Below, one piece after another: positions 1-11,700 of a stretch of DNA of 64,000 nt (the first letter of the stretch is position 1; each line of letters starts with the position of its first letter). The DNA comes from Alnus glutinosa (Eukaryota > Streptophyta > Magnoliopsida > Fagales > Betulaceae). The stretch is from the NCBI RefSeq assembly GCF_958979055.1, contig NC_084887.1:33582620-33646619 (forward strand), given 5' to 3'. The translations under genes were made by a program, and so were the position numbers. The notes below the pieces were generated by a model that saw only the letters and a program-made list of their open reading frames with translations, ran no database searches and was not told the origin of the DNA.

Positions 1-459
1 TTTTTTCTTCTTTTGGCTATTTTAAATTATGGGTTAATTCTTACTAAATAAAAATGGCATCACTTGTGAACATCTCTTCCAATTTCCCAAGGTAACGCCT
101 CTTCTTATAAGAAGACTTGATTATATATGCTGCCATCATTGGAAGTGTGTTGCAGATCCAATGCAGCATATTAAAATCTTATTTTTCTTCCATCATTGGA
201 AGTGTAGATTGTGAAAGATTTAGTGGAGGAAATGTTTTGGTCAAGCTAACCAAAACAGTGTATGATCATTAACTGATGTAGACACAACAACAGCAGAAAG
301 ATGAAAAATAAGTTAAGCTATATATATAGTAACAGAAATTTGAAATGTATCGGAGAGGATATATCAATGCTATAACAGAGGCTTTGCTGCTATATATCAT
401 CTTCTTATCTTGATTATTAATTGTTCAGATCAGATGAAATATATGATTGTTGAGCAGGA
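1..459. other. intergenic, nothing recognised
   Basis: AT-rich sequence with no supported coding frame, RNA or repeat that I can recognise. Confidence 0.5.
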
Positions 460-729
460 TCAATCTGTAGCTTTCTCACTCGATCTGTTCTCCAGGATCA
501 TATCACTTTGTTCTCCATCTATATCCTTATCACATGCAATGTCTGAATCTGGTTCATTGACGGTTGCAACTTCACTAACAGATGGAGTGCAGCTATATAT
601 ATACAAAAAACCATTCCATTTTATTGGCATGTTGCCAGAGTCTTGAATAATGAGGTATAATTTTTCAGGGGCACTGCCACTTTTGGCGGCTAAATTTTTG
701 GTTAATCTTGTAACTTCTAATGGCATCAC
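460..729 (-). other. possible orphan exon or gene relic
   Basis: A minus-strand frame of about 89 codons follows an acceptor-like TTCTTCAG and reads MPLEVTRLTKNLAAKSGSAP and onward, ending in an acidic tail before a stop. The amino-acid mix looks protein-like. I do not recognise the family and can find no partner exons. It lies just downstream of the gene at 920-1426 on the same strand, but that gene has its own stop, so the two do not obviously join. It may be a terminal exon of a lost gene or chance. Confidence 0.22.
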
Positions 730-919
730 TGAAGAACATTTATTTCAATTTCCATATGATATGGTATCAGAGGACATGCTTTTCGTTCATCGACTATTAC
801 AGCAGCTGATATTTTCCATGTCGGTATTCTAGCTATACGTACAAGCTAGTTATGATAACTAATTTCATCCTATTACAAATTTTTCTGGGTTCTTTGTCTC
901 CTGAAGAAGTACTTCATGT

Positions 920-1426
920 TCATGAGTAGTTGTTCTCCACTCGCTTGTATATTCTTCTCCGACTATTCATCCTCCCTGAAAACCATGATGATACAATATT
1001 AGTCACAGGAATCAGGAATAAATTGCCCTTCTAGTCATCATTCAAGAAATTAAAGGAAATCAAGCACATACCAGCTGGCTTGTAATATCTTCTGGATCGG
1101 ACTATCTGAGGGATAAACACCCCGGTTCCATTGCCATTGCTCCACAAGCTCACAAGCCATGCCGGTACTGCATTGCTATTCTCATTTTCCCACCAGCTGA
1201 AATAGCTTCCAGGTTGCAATATAGCAGTCAAGCTGTTTGAGCTTCTTCTGACAGGACTAAAGGAGTTTCGCTGTTTGGTTTCGTGGACATCTTCATGATC
1301 ATCCTCGTCCGCTGTCAAAAGCAAAATCTGCCTCCTAATGTCAGCGTAGAGAACATCACCTTCGAGTTCAAGAAGGTGGTCTGTGTTCGTGTCCATGCTT
1401 GATCGGATGCTGTAATCAATTTCCAC
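920..1426 (-). CDS. small unknown plant protein, two exons (136 aa)
   Basis: Coding exons are 1072-1426 and 920-975 on the minus strand, joined through a GT donor after ...KPAG and an AG acceptor that continues RMNSRRRIYKRVENNYS then stop. The frame is kept across the join. The N-terminal half is acidic (DEDDHEDV). The middle holds a tryptophan-rich block (GSYFSWWENE, VPAWLVSLWSNGNGTGVFIP). The C-terminus is strongly basic (RSRRYYKPAGRMNSRRR), which could be a nuclear or nucleic-acid-binding tail (inference). No signal peptide or membrane segment is visible. I do not recognise a named family and assign no function. A TATA-like run sits on the minus strand at 1513-1522, about 90 bases before the ATG, which supports this start. 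Confidence 0.72.
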
Positions 1427-2740
1427 GAACGAGCTAACAGTGGAGAATTGGGTTTTAATTTGGTAGGAAATGGTGAATTGGGTTTCTTGTGGAACTGGTT
1501 TGGGATTGATTATTATATATAGAGGAATAACAGGGGAAGAGTGCTTTGTTTCAGGTCAATGTTTTAGGTCCAGGGACGCTGGATTGGTTAACTGCTTCCA
1601 AATGGATCCGAGTCCATATAATATGTCTTAACTTCTGTACGTTAGTTCATGTACATTTCTGAAAGTGGTCATATATAGTATATCCTTCAAGCCTATTTAA
1701 TTCATGAAAATTACAAAATGGGTGAGATCGAATGACTTTGAATATTACTTTTCTTAACATCAGGGTCAACCTATCCAAAGACTTTAATTAATTCATGAAT
1801 TAGGCTTATTATTCATGTTTAAAGAATAGTTAATTAAACAAGACAACTTAGAGAATCAATTAAGCTGCTAATTAATTAATAGTATATAGTTTATTAATTA
1901 ATTGAAAGGTCAGGCCTCTCTCAATATATATATATATATATTTTCCCCCAAATTATGGAGAAGGATGAGCAAAAAAGAAAAGAATTTGTAGGTCATCTAT
2001 TGACAACTACCTTGCGATTCTGATTATTATTTGTAGGACGTACTAGTACTACTATTATATAGCTGAAGAAATGTAAAAGTTTAGAGCATCCATAGCAAGC
2101 CTAACAACTGAAAGGTCAGATCTATGGGAAGATTAATTTGGACCGTCAAATATGTTGACCAAATTAATTAAGCAACTAAAAGAAATTAACATGCATGGAC
2201 CATGATCAATTGACACGTAGATGTATATTTCGAAATGTCTTTGTTTTCCCCTGGTTTCTTTTAATGTACCGCTGAAAGACAGATCAAAGTTTGGAATCCC
2301 GCCATGTTGGTTGTTGGGCTGTGTTCCTAAATCCATAATTAATGTTTTTTGTAGCCATTAATATATATCACAAATCTCTGGATTTCCTGTGAGAGAAAGA
2401 GAGAGTGATGGAGTATGAATGACAATTTCTTTTTTATTTTTTCCCTACACCAATTACTCCCTCAATTTACCACAATAATTGCAATGTTAATTAGTTAATC
2501 TTTCAATTTGTTTAATGTATTCACGCAATCTATCAAAGGAGTTGCAGTAAATTAAATAAATTGAAAGATTGAAAAGATATTAGAGGGTGGTAGATTAAGG
2601 GATTAACTAGTGTAGTTTTCCCCTTAATTATTCTTTTGTTTAAATTCAACAATTAGCGAGAGTTGAAATTTATGGAGCCAGGCATATATAAAGACCTCAA
2701 CTAATTCTTTCACTTGCAATGAAATATTTTAAAGGAGAAA
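1427..2740. other. intergenic, promoter side of the 920-1426 gene
   Basis: It contains the TATA-like run near 1513-1522 for the gene to the left. The rest is AT-rich with short TA and GA runs and no supported gene. Confidence 0.45.
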
Positions 2741-3404
2741 ATATACTTAAGCCCTCTAAACAGCTAGCTACTTCCTTTTTCATTTGGGCCTTTGAACTGT
2801 TAATTAGTATTGTTGCATTTAGATATGTTAATTAAACTACTAACTTTTGAAAAAGGAAAGAAAAAAAAGAAAGAAAAGGAAAGCCCTCAGGTAGCGTCAA
2901 ATGTTAAAATGGATGAATTGTGGACACGTGACTACTTTGACAAAATTCTTCATAAAATAGCTTTTTTTCTTGAAAACCAAAATTTTAGAAGTTAAAAAAT
3001 AAAACCAACGAAGAAATAAAATTAAAACAAAAACCTAAAGGGCGGCCGAATCACCCCAAAAGCTTATTAGGGTGATTGTGGGGGTAGTTCGGCCACCCCT
3101 TAATGTTGTTTAGATTTGTAAGATTTTTTGTTTTAAAAAAAAACAATAATAATATTTGTAAATGGACGATTTTGGTTTTTAATTGTTCAAAATTAAAGTG
3201 AGGCTATTTTTGAAAGAATTTTGTCAAAATAACGTACATGACCACTTTTCCATCATTTTTAACAACTAATTAAGCTGATGAAGGGGCATTTTTTTTTTTT
3301 TTTTTTTTGTCAAACAATGGTAGTTTGATGAATCCTAGTCTCACACTTGGTAATTCGGATGAGTTCAAATGAAGAATGAGTGGTAGTCGAGGGCTTAAGT
3401 ATAT
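2741..3404. mobile_element. non-autonomous TIR element (MITE-like)
   Basis: The ends are an inverted repeat: ATATACTTAAGCCCTC at 2741-2756 and its exact complement at 3389-3404. There is no coding capacity. The interior carries GC-rich blocks near 3040-3100 (GGCGGCCGAATCACCCC, TTCGGCCACCCC). The same kind of block forms the core of the elements at 17413-18308, 27.3-28.0 kb and 28.2-28.8 kb, so it is probably related to that family. Poly-A and poly-T runs suggest later change. Confidence 0.6.
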
Positions 3405-3591
3405 ATATATATATATATTTCCTATTTTAAACATACATTGGAATAGAAACTAATGCGTATGTTAAGAGGTGCAAGAAATGATACCAGAATGGCAGAAAAC
3501 AACGAGTGCTTAGTTTAAACAACAAACATGGACGATCAAATGCTTACAGTAAAGATAACCGATCGAGCACACAAACGCGCGTTGGACATAA

Positions 3592-4075
3592 TGTAATATT
3601 CCTTTTTGTTGTGACCTTTATATAACATTTACGGTACGTGTTTGCTATGTTTATTATTTTTTAATAAACATATATGGTATTATGATTATTTCTATTAATT
3701 TAGATTACCGTAAATATGAAATCGGTATTATGGTTATTTATATTAATTTAGATTACCGTAAATATGGAATCGGTTAATTGATTTTAAAAATCAATTAACA
3801 ATATTGTTTCCTTGATGGAAGGAAACAATATATATACGGTGTTTACTATTTGAGAGTCCCTAACTTAGCTTATAAATAGGGTGCCTGTGTACACCATCAG
3901 GACAGCCTTCAAGCAATAGGCATAGGTTAGAAGACACCTCATAATTTTTGTTCTTAGAAGTTCTGGACGAGTGCTTGAGCAACAATGGCCGAAGGTATAC
4001 TTAAAACTGTTCTATTTAATTTTTCACTGCGCATGTTAGGTTAAAGAAATAATTGTTATTTAATTATTTCTAACA
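3592..4075 (+). mobile_element. solo LTR, probably Copia-type, with 5-bp target duplication
   Basis: This is a 484-bp block starting TGTAATATT and ending TTTCTAACA, with TG...CA termini. It is flanked on both sides by CATAA (3587-3591 and 4076-4080), the 5-bp target duplication expected for an LTR element. Inside are a TATA box (TATAAATAGGG near 3871) and two 48-bp tandem copies (3676-3723 and 3724-3771). No internal coding region or second LTR is present, so it is a recombined solo LTR. It is a fossil. Confidence 0.75.
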
Positions 4076-4237
4076 CATAATACATTATGACAATGTCTTA
4101 AAAAGAATATAAAGCCATTATAACAATTGTGCGCACAAGAATTAAGGGCTAGCTTGACAATCAAATAGCATTCTCAATCTTTCTTGCACCACTTCTCCAG
4201 TGACAGAAGGCAGATCTTATGGCACAAATCCTCTCCA

Positions 4238-5303
4238 TTAACGAGCCATGCCGGGTGCAACTATAGGAGGCGTCAGTCCTTCCCGGTTCCATTTCTCTAC
4301 ATTGGCTTGCCAACCTTCACAGAACGATGATCGATCACATATAAACATCAAAATGTATTATTATTAATCAGCAACTCTATGGGGTCTTTTAACAATGACT
4401 ACGACAGGATCGGAAAACAGTTTTTAATGAAGATTATAGGCAAAGATTTGTTGAAATTAAGAGTAGTAGAGCTTACCTATGGAGGGATCAGCCCCACGAT
4501 GTTTGAGTTCTCTATACTCTTGACAAGTAGAACATGCACAGCAGCAGCAATGAACCAACCAATCTACACACGGAGCTTCTGGCAGTGAGAAGAGGCCCCG
4601 CAGTTTGGAGCGGTAAGTGCACGAGTATAACCATCCGCAGCCAACAGAGGCCACAGCATAGTAGATGAGCCCACCAACAAGACACGCTGCGCGCCCATGC
4701 AAAGTAACAGCGCAGTACGTGCATGATCATTAGTAACAAGTTAGCTCTAGCTAATTCTTTTACCCTTTTTTCTAATGGTAATTAAATTAATCCAGTTACT
4801 GCTGGAAATATATAATTAATTTAGCTCAAGACAAATTAATAAAAGACAATTAATCAATCATGTTATCAAACGTACTTGAATATAATTAGCATATATATTA
4901 TCAGTGATATCATACTAGTTTATACAGAAAATCATGGTGAATATATCATATAATCAAGACAAGAGTTTGCTTACATGTAGCTCCTCTATCAACAATCTCC
5001 ACAATCTGGCCTACGGTGATACATGGACAGAAACATGTTATGAGACCTACAAAAGTGAACAGGTGTAAGCCATTAATTACCAATTGTGGAAACTTTTTGG
5101 AAGGAAAATGAAGGTGTAATTAAAAACTAAAAAGAAGCATTATCAATGCATGGTATATAGCAATTACAGTTGGAGGGATCATCAAAACAATCACAAAGTC
5201 CGGTAGACCATTGCTCATCGTGAGACTTTGCAAATGGCGGGCCTGCAATTGGAGGTGGTGGAGCTGATTTGGAATAGGGAGCTTCCTGGTTGTTTGGGTA
5301 CAT
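4238..5303 (-). CDS. PLAC8 / PLANT CADMIUM RESISTANCE (FW2.2-like) family protein, 164 aa
   Basis: Four exons on the minus strand: 5168-5303, 4975-5046, 4477-4686 and 4238-4314. All junctions are GT/AG and keep frame. The start MYPNNQEAPYSK leads into a proline-rich N-terminus, then the signature CLITCFCPC (residues 46-54), which fits the family motif CLXXXXCPC. Next come hydrophobic SCLVGGLIYYAVASVGCGWL, YSCTYRSKLRG, a Cys-rich stretch CCCCACSTCQEYRELKHRG, and the tail WQANVEKWNREGL...MAR. The length matches the family (about 150-180 aa). Family members are small membrane proteins linked to heavy-metal or calcium handling and to organ size; which applies here cannot be told. A TATA-like run on the minus strand near 5390 would give a short leader. 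Confidence 0.93.
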
Positions 5304-6645
5304 GCTGCTAGCTAGCTAGAGACTATAAATATTGTGGGTCGGTTATGGAGGAGATTTCTGAATTCCTCTAGCTTTTGGCATTGGTTCCCATATATAGGCA
5401 ATATATGGAGGTGCCTTCCTGGACCGAGTAAATTGCAAAGAAAATTTGAGGAAATGATTGACTAATTTTTATTTTATCATTTTGGAAACACGTTTTGAAG
5501 ACGTTGAATATACACCATTTGAGAAACATACTGTTATACAGTGGATATATAGTTTCCCAGGCATTTCTTGTCTCAGGTATGGAATAACAAGAAATTAAAT
5601 TAAAGTCGTCTGACATATCTAATATATGCATATCTGTATAACAACTATGAAATTTCTCATTTTCAAAGCTATGACCTATGACCAGAACTTGTAAGCCATG
5701 TGTTAAGACACGCAACTAGACATATTAGATCGATAAGGATAATTAAGGGTCGATCGTCATTCAGCCCAAACGAGAAGATCACTGCGTTTACCTCCTGGAC
5801 GGTTTGATATGATAATATTGTTTAATCACCATTGATTTAAGAGTAATATTATATACTATGATTTTATTTGACATTCATCCAACAATGTTGACGTGACACT
5901 CAGAGATCGATGGAACCAAAAGTTTTTATGGGCAGGGGTCAATGGCCAAAAAAAAAATTTGGTCAGGACTAGTAGGCTAAATTTTTATTTTTACCTTATA
6001 TTTTTTTAATTTTTTTTTCTCACCTTACAAATTATTTTTTTTAGGAAATTGGGGGGTCGTCACCCCTCTCCTTCTGTGGCACTCCTAACTAATGGTTGGA
6101 TTAATCTTCGTTAAATTAAAAAAAAAAAAAAAAAAAAAAAATCTAACAGATGGTTGAAAAGTACACCTACTATACGAGATGCTCAACACTTCTCAACCGG
6201 CGGCTTTGTTGACAGCTTCACCCGATTTCATATTTTCATATAGTTTTATTTTATGGGCTTAAGGTGGAAACAGGGTCAGTCTAAAGGCTAAAAGATGAAC
6301 AGTTTGACATAATTAAGGTTGATTGTTGAGGAATTTTTAACAACTTTGTGGTTGTGGGGATTTATACCTCTAGAAATCTTTTGCTGTAGAGAATTACTGT
6401 AGTGGCTTCAAGTAACCAAATGTACGTGGCAGATACGTGATACGTGAAAATCTTCAATATGAATACGTGGGGCCTCTTAAAGCTAGTCCATGATATCTTC
6501 CTGAATTTTGACATGAGCCTTATGAAACCTCAAATTATCTATATATAGAATACAATGCGTGTACATAAGCCTTTTGGTGTGTACTTTATTTATAGGCAAA
6601 AATAATCTTCTCATAAGAAAACTAAGATTTACAATAAAGAAAGAA
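5304..6645. other. intergenic
   Basis: It holds the promoter side of the PLAC8 gene and a poly-A run near 6118-6140. I see no gene or clear element. Confidence 0.4.
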
Positions 6646-6936
6646 GGGTTAAATATTATTTAGCTCACTCAATTAACAGCTATTTTTGATAAAGTATTAC
6701 GAACTAATAAGTGTCATGCTTTGGCCCTTCAAACTGCCAATTTGTTGCAATGGGAGGAATCTGGCCCAAGTGGTAACGTGATCAATTTTTCATCCAAATA
6801 GACGGCATCCTCTAACAAATGGGGCTAAGTTGAAACAAATTGACAGTTTGAAAGGCCAAACAATGATAGTACTTGTCAGTTCGTGACGCATATAAAAAAT
6901 AGTTGTTAGTTAAGGGGGCTAAATAATATTTAACCC
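6646..6936. mobile_element. MITE with imperfect long TIRs (291 bp)
   Basis: The left end reads GGGTTAAATATTATTTAGC and the right end is its complement with few mismatches. The inverted similarity runs inward for about 45 bases on each side, through the AACAGCTATTTTTGATA / ATATAAAAAATAGTTGTT arms. A second inner pair involves AAATTGACAGTTTGAA. It is non-coding. The target duplication is not clear. Confidence 0.65.
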
Positions 6937-8741
6937 ACAATACAAAATGTTACGAAAAATGTCAGGAAGATGGACTTTACAATCCTATCAAAACAAACAT
7001 TACAATTTCTAATATTAAAATTGTTCTTACAGTTGACCGCACACCATACCAGTAGTTCAAACAAGAAAACCTGCTAAGATAAAGAACAGATAAGGATGAC
7101 TTGCCAGATATACCGCCAGAGAGCACTTTGATACCTAAGTCAGTGAGATATTTGAAAGATAATACAATAGGCAAGAGAGTGACGGGAGAAAAATGTGTAT
7201 ACCTTAGAATAGGGTCTATATATCACCTTTACTTATATGATTCTCATTGTTATGGTAAGTGGGTTTGAATCGGCAAGAACTGAACGTCAAGAATCAGATA
7301 TGGAAGGTGGAATATTCTCATGACTAGCTTTAATTTTCTTCCGAGGTTGCTCCAATAAATCATTCCCTTATATATTGAGCCAAGTCTAATAGGCAAGACC
7401 ATCAATGAGGGGATACCCTTCTTTCTATGGTCTCCTTACCGTACGCGTGTATCCATCGAGCAGGTGACTAGCAGTCAAGAGACCTTCGATCGGAGGTTCT
7501 CTCAAGAGGGCTAACCTGCCTCCATCCTGAAGCCAGATAAATAGATCTTTTTGATCCTATGAGGCAATAGGCTTTATTGGGTTCAAGTGGACCTAAGGGG
7601 TACATATCTAATAAATGGTATCATAAAAAACTACTAAGAATTCTATACTAAAACACAAAAAACTCGATAATAATGTGGAATTGACGAATAAAGTCCAAAA
7701 TTTATTGAATAAGTGTCAATGCCTCCTCGGAGTGCTCATCTGCCTAGATTGGAGCAGTCATTTCTCTAATTACTTCAGGAATGGTGGTGCAATGGAGCTT
7801 GAGCTAGATGAGCTTGTTGTACCAAACTCTAATGTAGTATCTGAGTCTGCGTCCCTTTTCCCATTAAAGCTGCTTATCATGTTGAATTTCACATATTGGG
7901 GAAAGTGAAGTGCTGAAAACACAATCAAAGGATGGATGTGTTGGCCTAAAATGAGGATCTTCCCTGTGCTTGTTGTAATCGTCTAAAATCCAAATTCTTG
8001 TTTTGTTTTAGGAATTGAACTTGCAAGATCCGGACTCAAATCAGGACTTCCCAACTACTTTGTTGGCCTCTTGATTTTTATTTTTTATTTTGTCTCTCGG
8101 GATGTGGATGGATCGGCCAAGGGTACTATTTTCTAGTTAGGAGGCCCTGGTTCAAGTCCCCACTAAAAAGAAAAAACTCGCAGTTTTACCTGACTCTTGG
8201 GATGCATTTGAGATTGCAATTTTGTAAACAAGGCTCGGTCTCGATTTTAAGGGCCAATAACCACATAACTGATTTTACATTAATCCGATAAATTAAAATG
8301 TAACAGCACCTCCACAGTTCAGACCAAGAGTCCAACTCTTTTGACACACCACTTATAAGCACAAAAGTAAGTCTAAAACATATCGTACTAAGGGAACAAG
8401 GAAGGCACTAAATGAATGGGAACAAGGAAGGCACTCACATTCATTTAGTAGATTCAAAGAAATGAGGAATGTTACAAAATATGATTAGCCGATGCAACTT
8501 TAAATTTTACTTAGAGCAACACGGTTGGAATTCAGTGTCTTGTGATTCAGAATCGCAACATTGATGGCAGCATACACTTATTTCTTCTTTATACGCAATG
8601 TTACAAAAACAAGACCTAAAACAAATAAATTAAAATGCCAGCTCTCAAAGGGCATTGATTTCAAAAAAATGCAAGTTATCTGAGACCAGACCAGCCCAAC
8701 CAAGGTGATGCAACAATAAAAGGGAAATTTTTTAAAGCAGA
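6937..8741. other. intergenic, with one block of unusual composition
   Basis: No supported gene. Bases about 7330-7620 are less AT-rich than their surroundings and may come from organelle DNA or another element (inference only). A B-box-like GGTTCAAGTCC is near 8151-8161. A piece near 8209 resembles the end of the MITE family at 32671 and 56981. Confidence 0.35.
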
Positions 8742-11700
8742 CTAGTAGCGGTTCCAGTAGGTCCAGCGTCTGAACCGGTTGTAGTCAGGCAAACCCTGGA
8801 CTGGTCCCATCGCAGCAATTGCAATATCCTGCAAAACCAAGCAATGGATGAAGGAAGCTTCAAAATCAAATTTTGATCATCGAACTGGCAAAAAGTTCCC
8901 TAAAATTATGCTTCATTTCTTATACCCAGTAATTTAGGTAGGCTGTAGTCCTTACCTTGTCAAAAATAAATCGGTTTGCAACACGCTTAATGGTGCTTGC
9001 ATCAACAGCATCAATTCTGGCGAACAATTCGGCGAATGGGATTCTTCGGCCATATGTAAGTAGCTGCATGTATAAGCATACCGAGGGAAATAAAATTAGG
9101 AATTATGCAGACAGAAGGGATTTCCAATAAAATGACATTTACAGTAGTTACTTTTGAATCTGTAACATATAGATGTCACACACGTGAACCTTCTCCTTTT
9201 TGCTAAGCACATACATCACCTTTTCATACTATCATCCAAGTAGCCATTAAATCATAGGGTATCAATGCTTGACGAAGACATACATAAAGCAAGGAACAAG
9301 GTTTAAATCGAACTAAGGAAGCACCCAGTGGAGGGATCAGATTGACCCACTGAGGAGTCAAATCAACTGGTCAAATGATATGAAACAATCCGGACCATAA
9401 AGACACGGACTGTCTGAAAAGGTTTAATTCTTTCATCTGATTGGCATTGTTTTCTAGCTATTATACTTTAGCTTAAAAAGTTACATAACAAAATAAAATT
9501 GTCTTAATATGGAAAGAAATCACACCTGGCGCCCAATATCTTCAGCTACAGGACTTGTTCCATCTATGTGAAGCATCAGAGAAGATTTCAACTGCAACAA
9601 AGGATACCAGTAATTGACAATGGCTACAGGAATATTAAATAATAGATGACCTGGCATAACCATGAACTTCAACAAATTCGATATAGAAACACCTTAACAA
9701 ATATGCTAATTAAGATGTTTCTTAACCCAATTTTAAGTCCTGCAAAAGCATATCTATGGACACTGCCTACATTTTTTTTCTTTTTTCTTTTTTTTGATAA
9801 GCAGACACTTTTATAAAAAGCGTAAAGGCGCCCCTAGCATACAAGAAATATACAAAAGGACAACAAAACAGGAAAGAGAGGGTAAGGGGAAAAACACCAG
9901 AAAAACCCAAAATACCCCCACAAAACCAGCCCAGAAAACCCAGAAATTAATACATCAAATTAGGCCGCTTTGCCTTGCCCTGGCTAGAACCAAAACCTTT
10001 GGCATCATAATTAATCGAGCACTCTAGGTTCTTCACTTCACGACTCCCTTTAAACTTATAAGAGGAAACAGGGGCCTCTAGACGATGCTCCGCATCAATT
10101 ATAGTCATGAAGTCTAAAAAGCCCTTCACATTCCCCTCGGGGGAGACCCCCAAAGTATTAAAACAGAAGTTCAGATCAATCGCCGCCTTGGGAGGACCAT
10201 CAATCCCACCTCCCCACGAGATTCACTCACCTCTAAGAAAGACATAAAAGGTGGACACCCAAGCACAGACTGGACCGAAGAGAGTGGAACCACACCCACT
10301 TCTCACGGAGGAAGAGTCGTCTCTTGGGAGAAGGAAGCCACGCCGAAAGAAAGGCTGACAGCCCTCGACTTGAGCAGGCGTAGACTTAGCAAGAGCTGAC
10401 AAGGGCTTGGAGACAACCCCACAAAACGGCCCGAAAAGATCCTTGGGAACACTGAATGTCTCAAGAGCCTCCGTAAGCAGATGCTTATCCAATTTGCCAA
10501 CCTTGTTCTTCTGAGAGAATTTAAGCATCAACTTGGATTCTAACGGGTAAATAGGCGCGCTAGACTCCGACATCACAGGGAGAGAGTAACGTAGTCTTTC
10601 ACCTAGAGCGTCCGCGCCTGAAGAGCAATCGCCGAGAGCTGGATCAAACCCAATAAGAGCCAGAGAAGGAGCCGTCTCAGATGAAGGCGGCAAAGGAGGA
10701 TCCCCACCCAGAGCTGACCTCACCAAAGCATAGACAGTCGGTCGAACACCCAGCGTCGCAGCCCTTGAAAGGACACCAAAGCCCTCGGAAACAGAAGTAT
10801 CGGCCATCGATGACACGTTAGAAGCTTCAAAACTGGACGGAGTAGAGGACTTTTCCACGAGTATCTCCGTGGCAGACAAAACTAGAGGATAGGGAGAGGA
10901 ACGCTCTTTTAACCCCATAAAAGAGGCTGATGTAAAACCCACAGCTTCCAACGCTAGGGCACCCAAGCTCGAAGGAACAAAGCCCATACCCGCATCAGGA
11001 CCATGAACTAGAGCTAACCCATATTTCTTAGCCTTCTTAATGTAATCCACTCTTCTAAGACCCGACTTAGTGGTCTTTTTAGAAAAAGACCTATAGCCCA
11101 CCCTTCTGGATCTAGCCCTAAAACGCATTCTGCCCAACCCAAGGCAACACTTAGTCCTGCCCATGCTCCGCTTCAGCCCATTAGAAGAAACCTAGCCCAA
11201 ATGAGACCTATGCGCACAAGCCCAAAGAAGCCAATTTTCAAAAATATCAAGAAGCTTCCTGAATATCCCCAACTCCTACACTGCAACGTCACCTGCAGCC
11301 TCAGCAACATCGATTGCATCCCACTTCTTGGAACACGCAAGGTCCTTACCTAGAGGACTGGCAGAGGATCTCTCCAGAGCATAGCAGTCGACCACAAGGC
11401 CTTTACTCAGAGGAACGGAGGAGGACCTCTCCAAGTCGTAACAATCCACCACCTGTCGAAAGAGCTCCTGCTCCCGCTCCCGACCCAATGAATAGATCTT
11501 CTCCGCCTCGCACCAGACCATCGCTGGCTTCTGAGCCAGAGGCTCGCCAACAACCGACGAGCCCACCACCTCTGCGAACGACAAAACACCCGCGACCTTG
11601 CCCAAACTCTTCCACACCGGGACGCCACTAGAAGAAGACGACACCACCGAGGTTCCAAAGAAAGCCAGCACTTTGCTCAGCTCCCCAGAAACTCGCCCCC

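Noticed and set aside
7675-7908. 77-codon plus-strand frame
   Set aside because: No recognisable family, no splice context and no promoter; chance is as likely.
8100-8165. tRNA-like or SINE-like piece with B-box GGTTCAAGTCC
   Set aside because: The ends weakly pair, but there is no proper anticodon arm, and no poly-A tail or target duplication to support a SINE.
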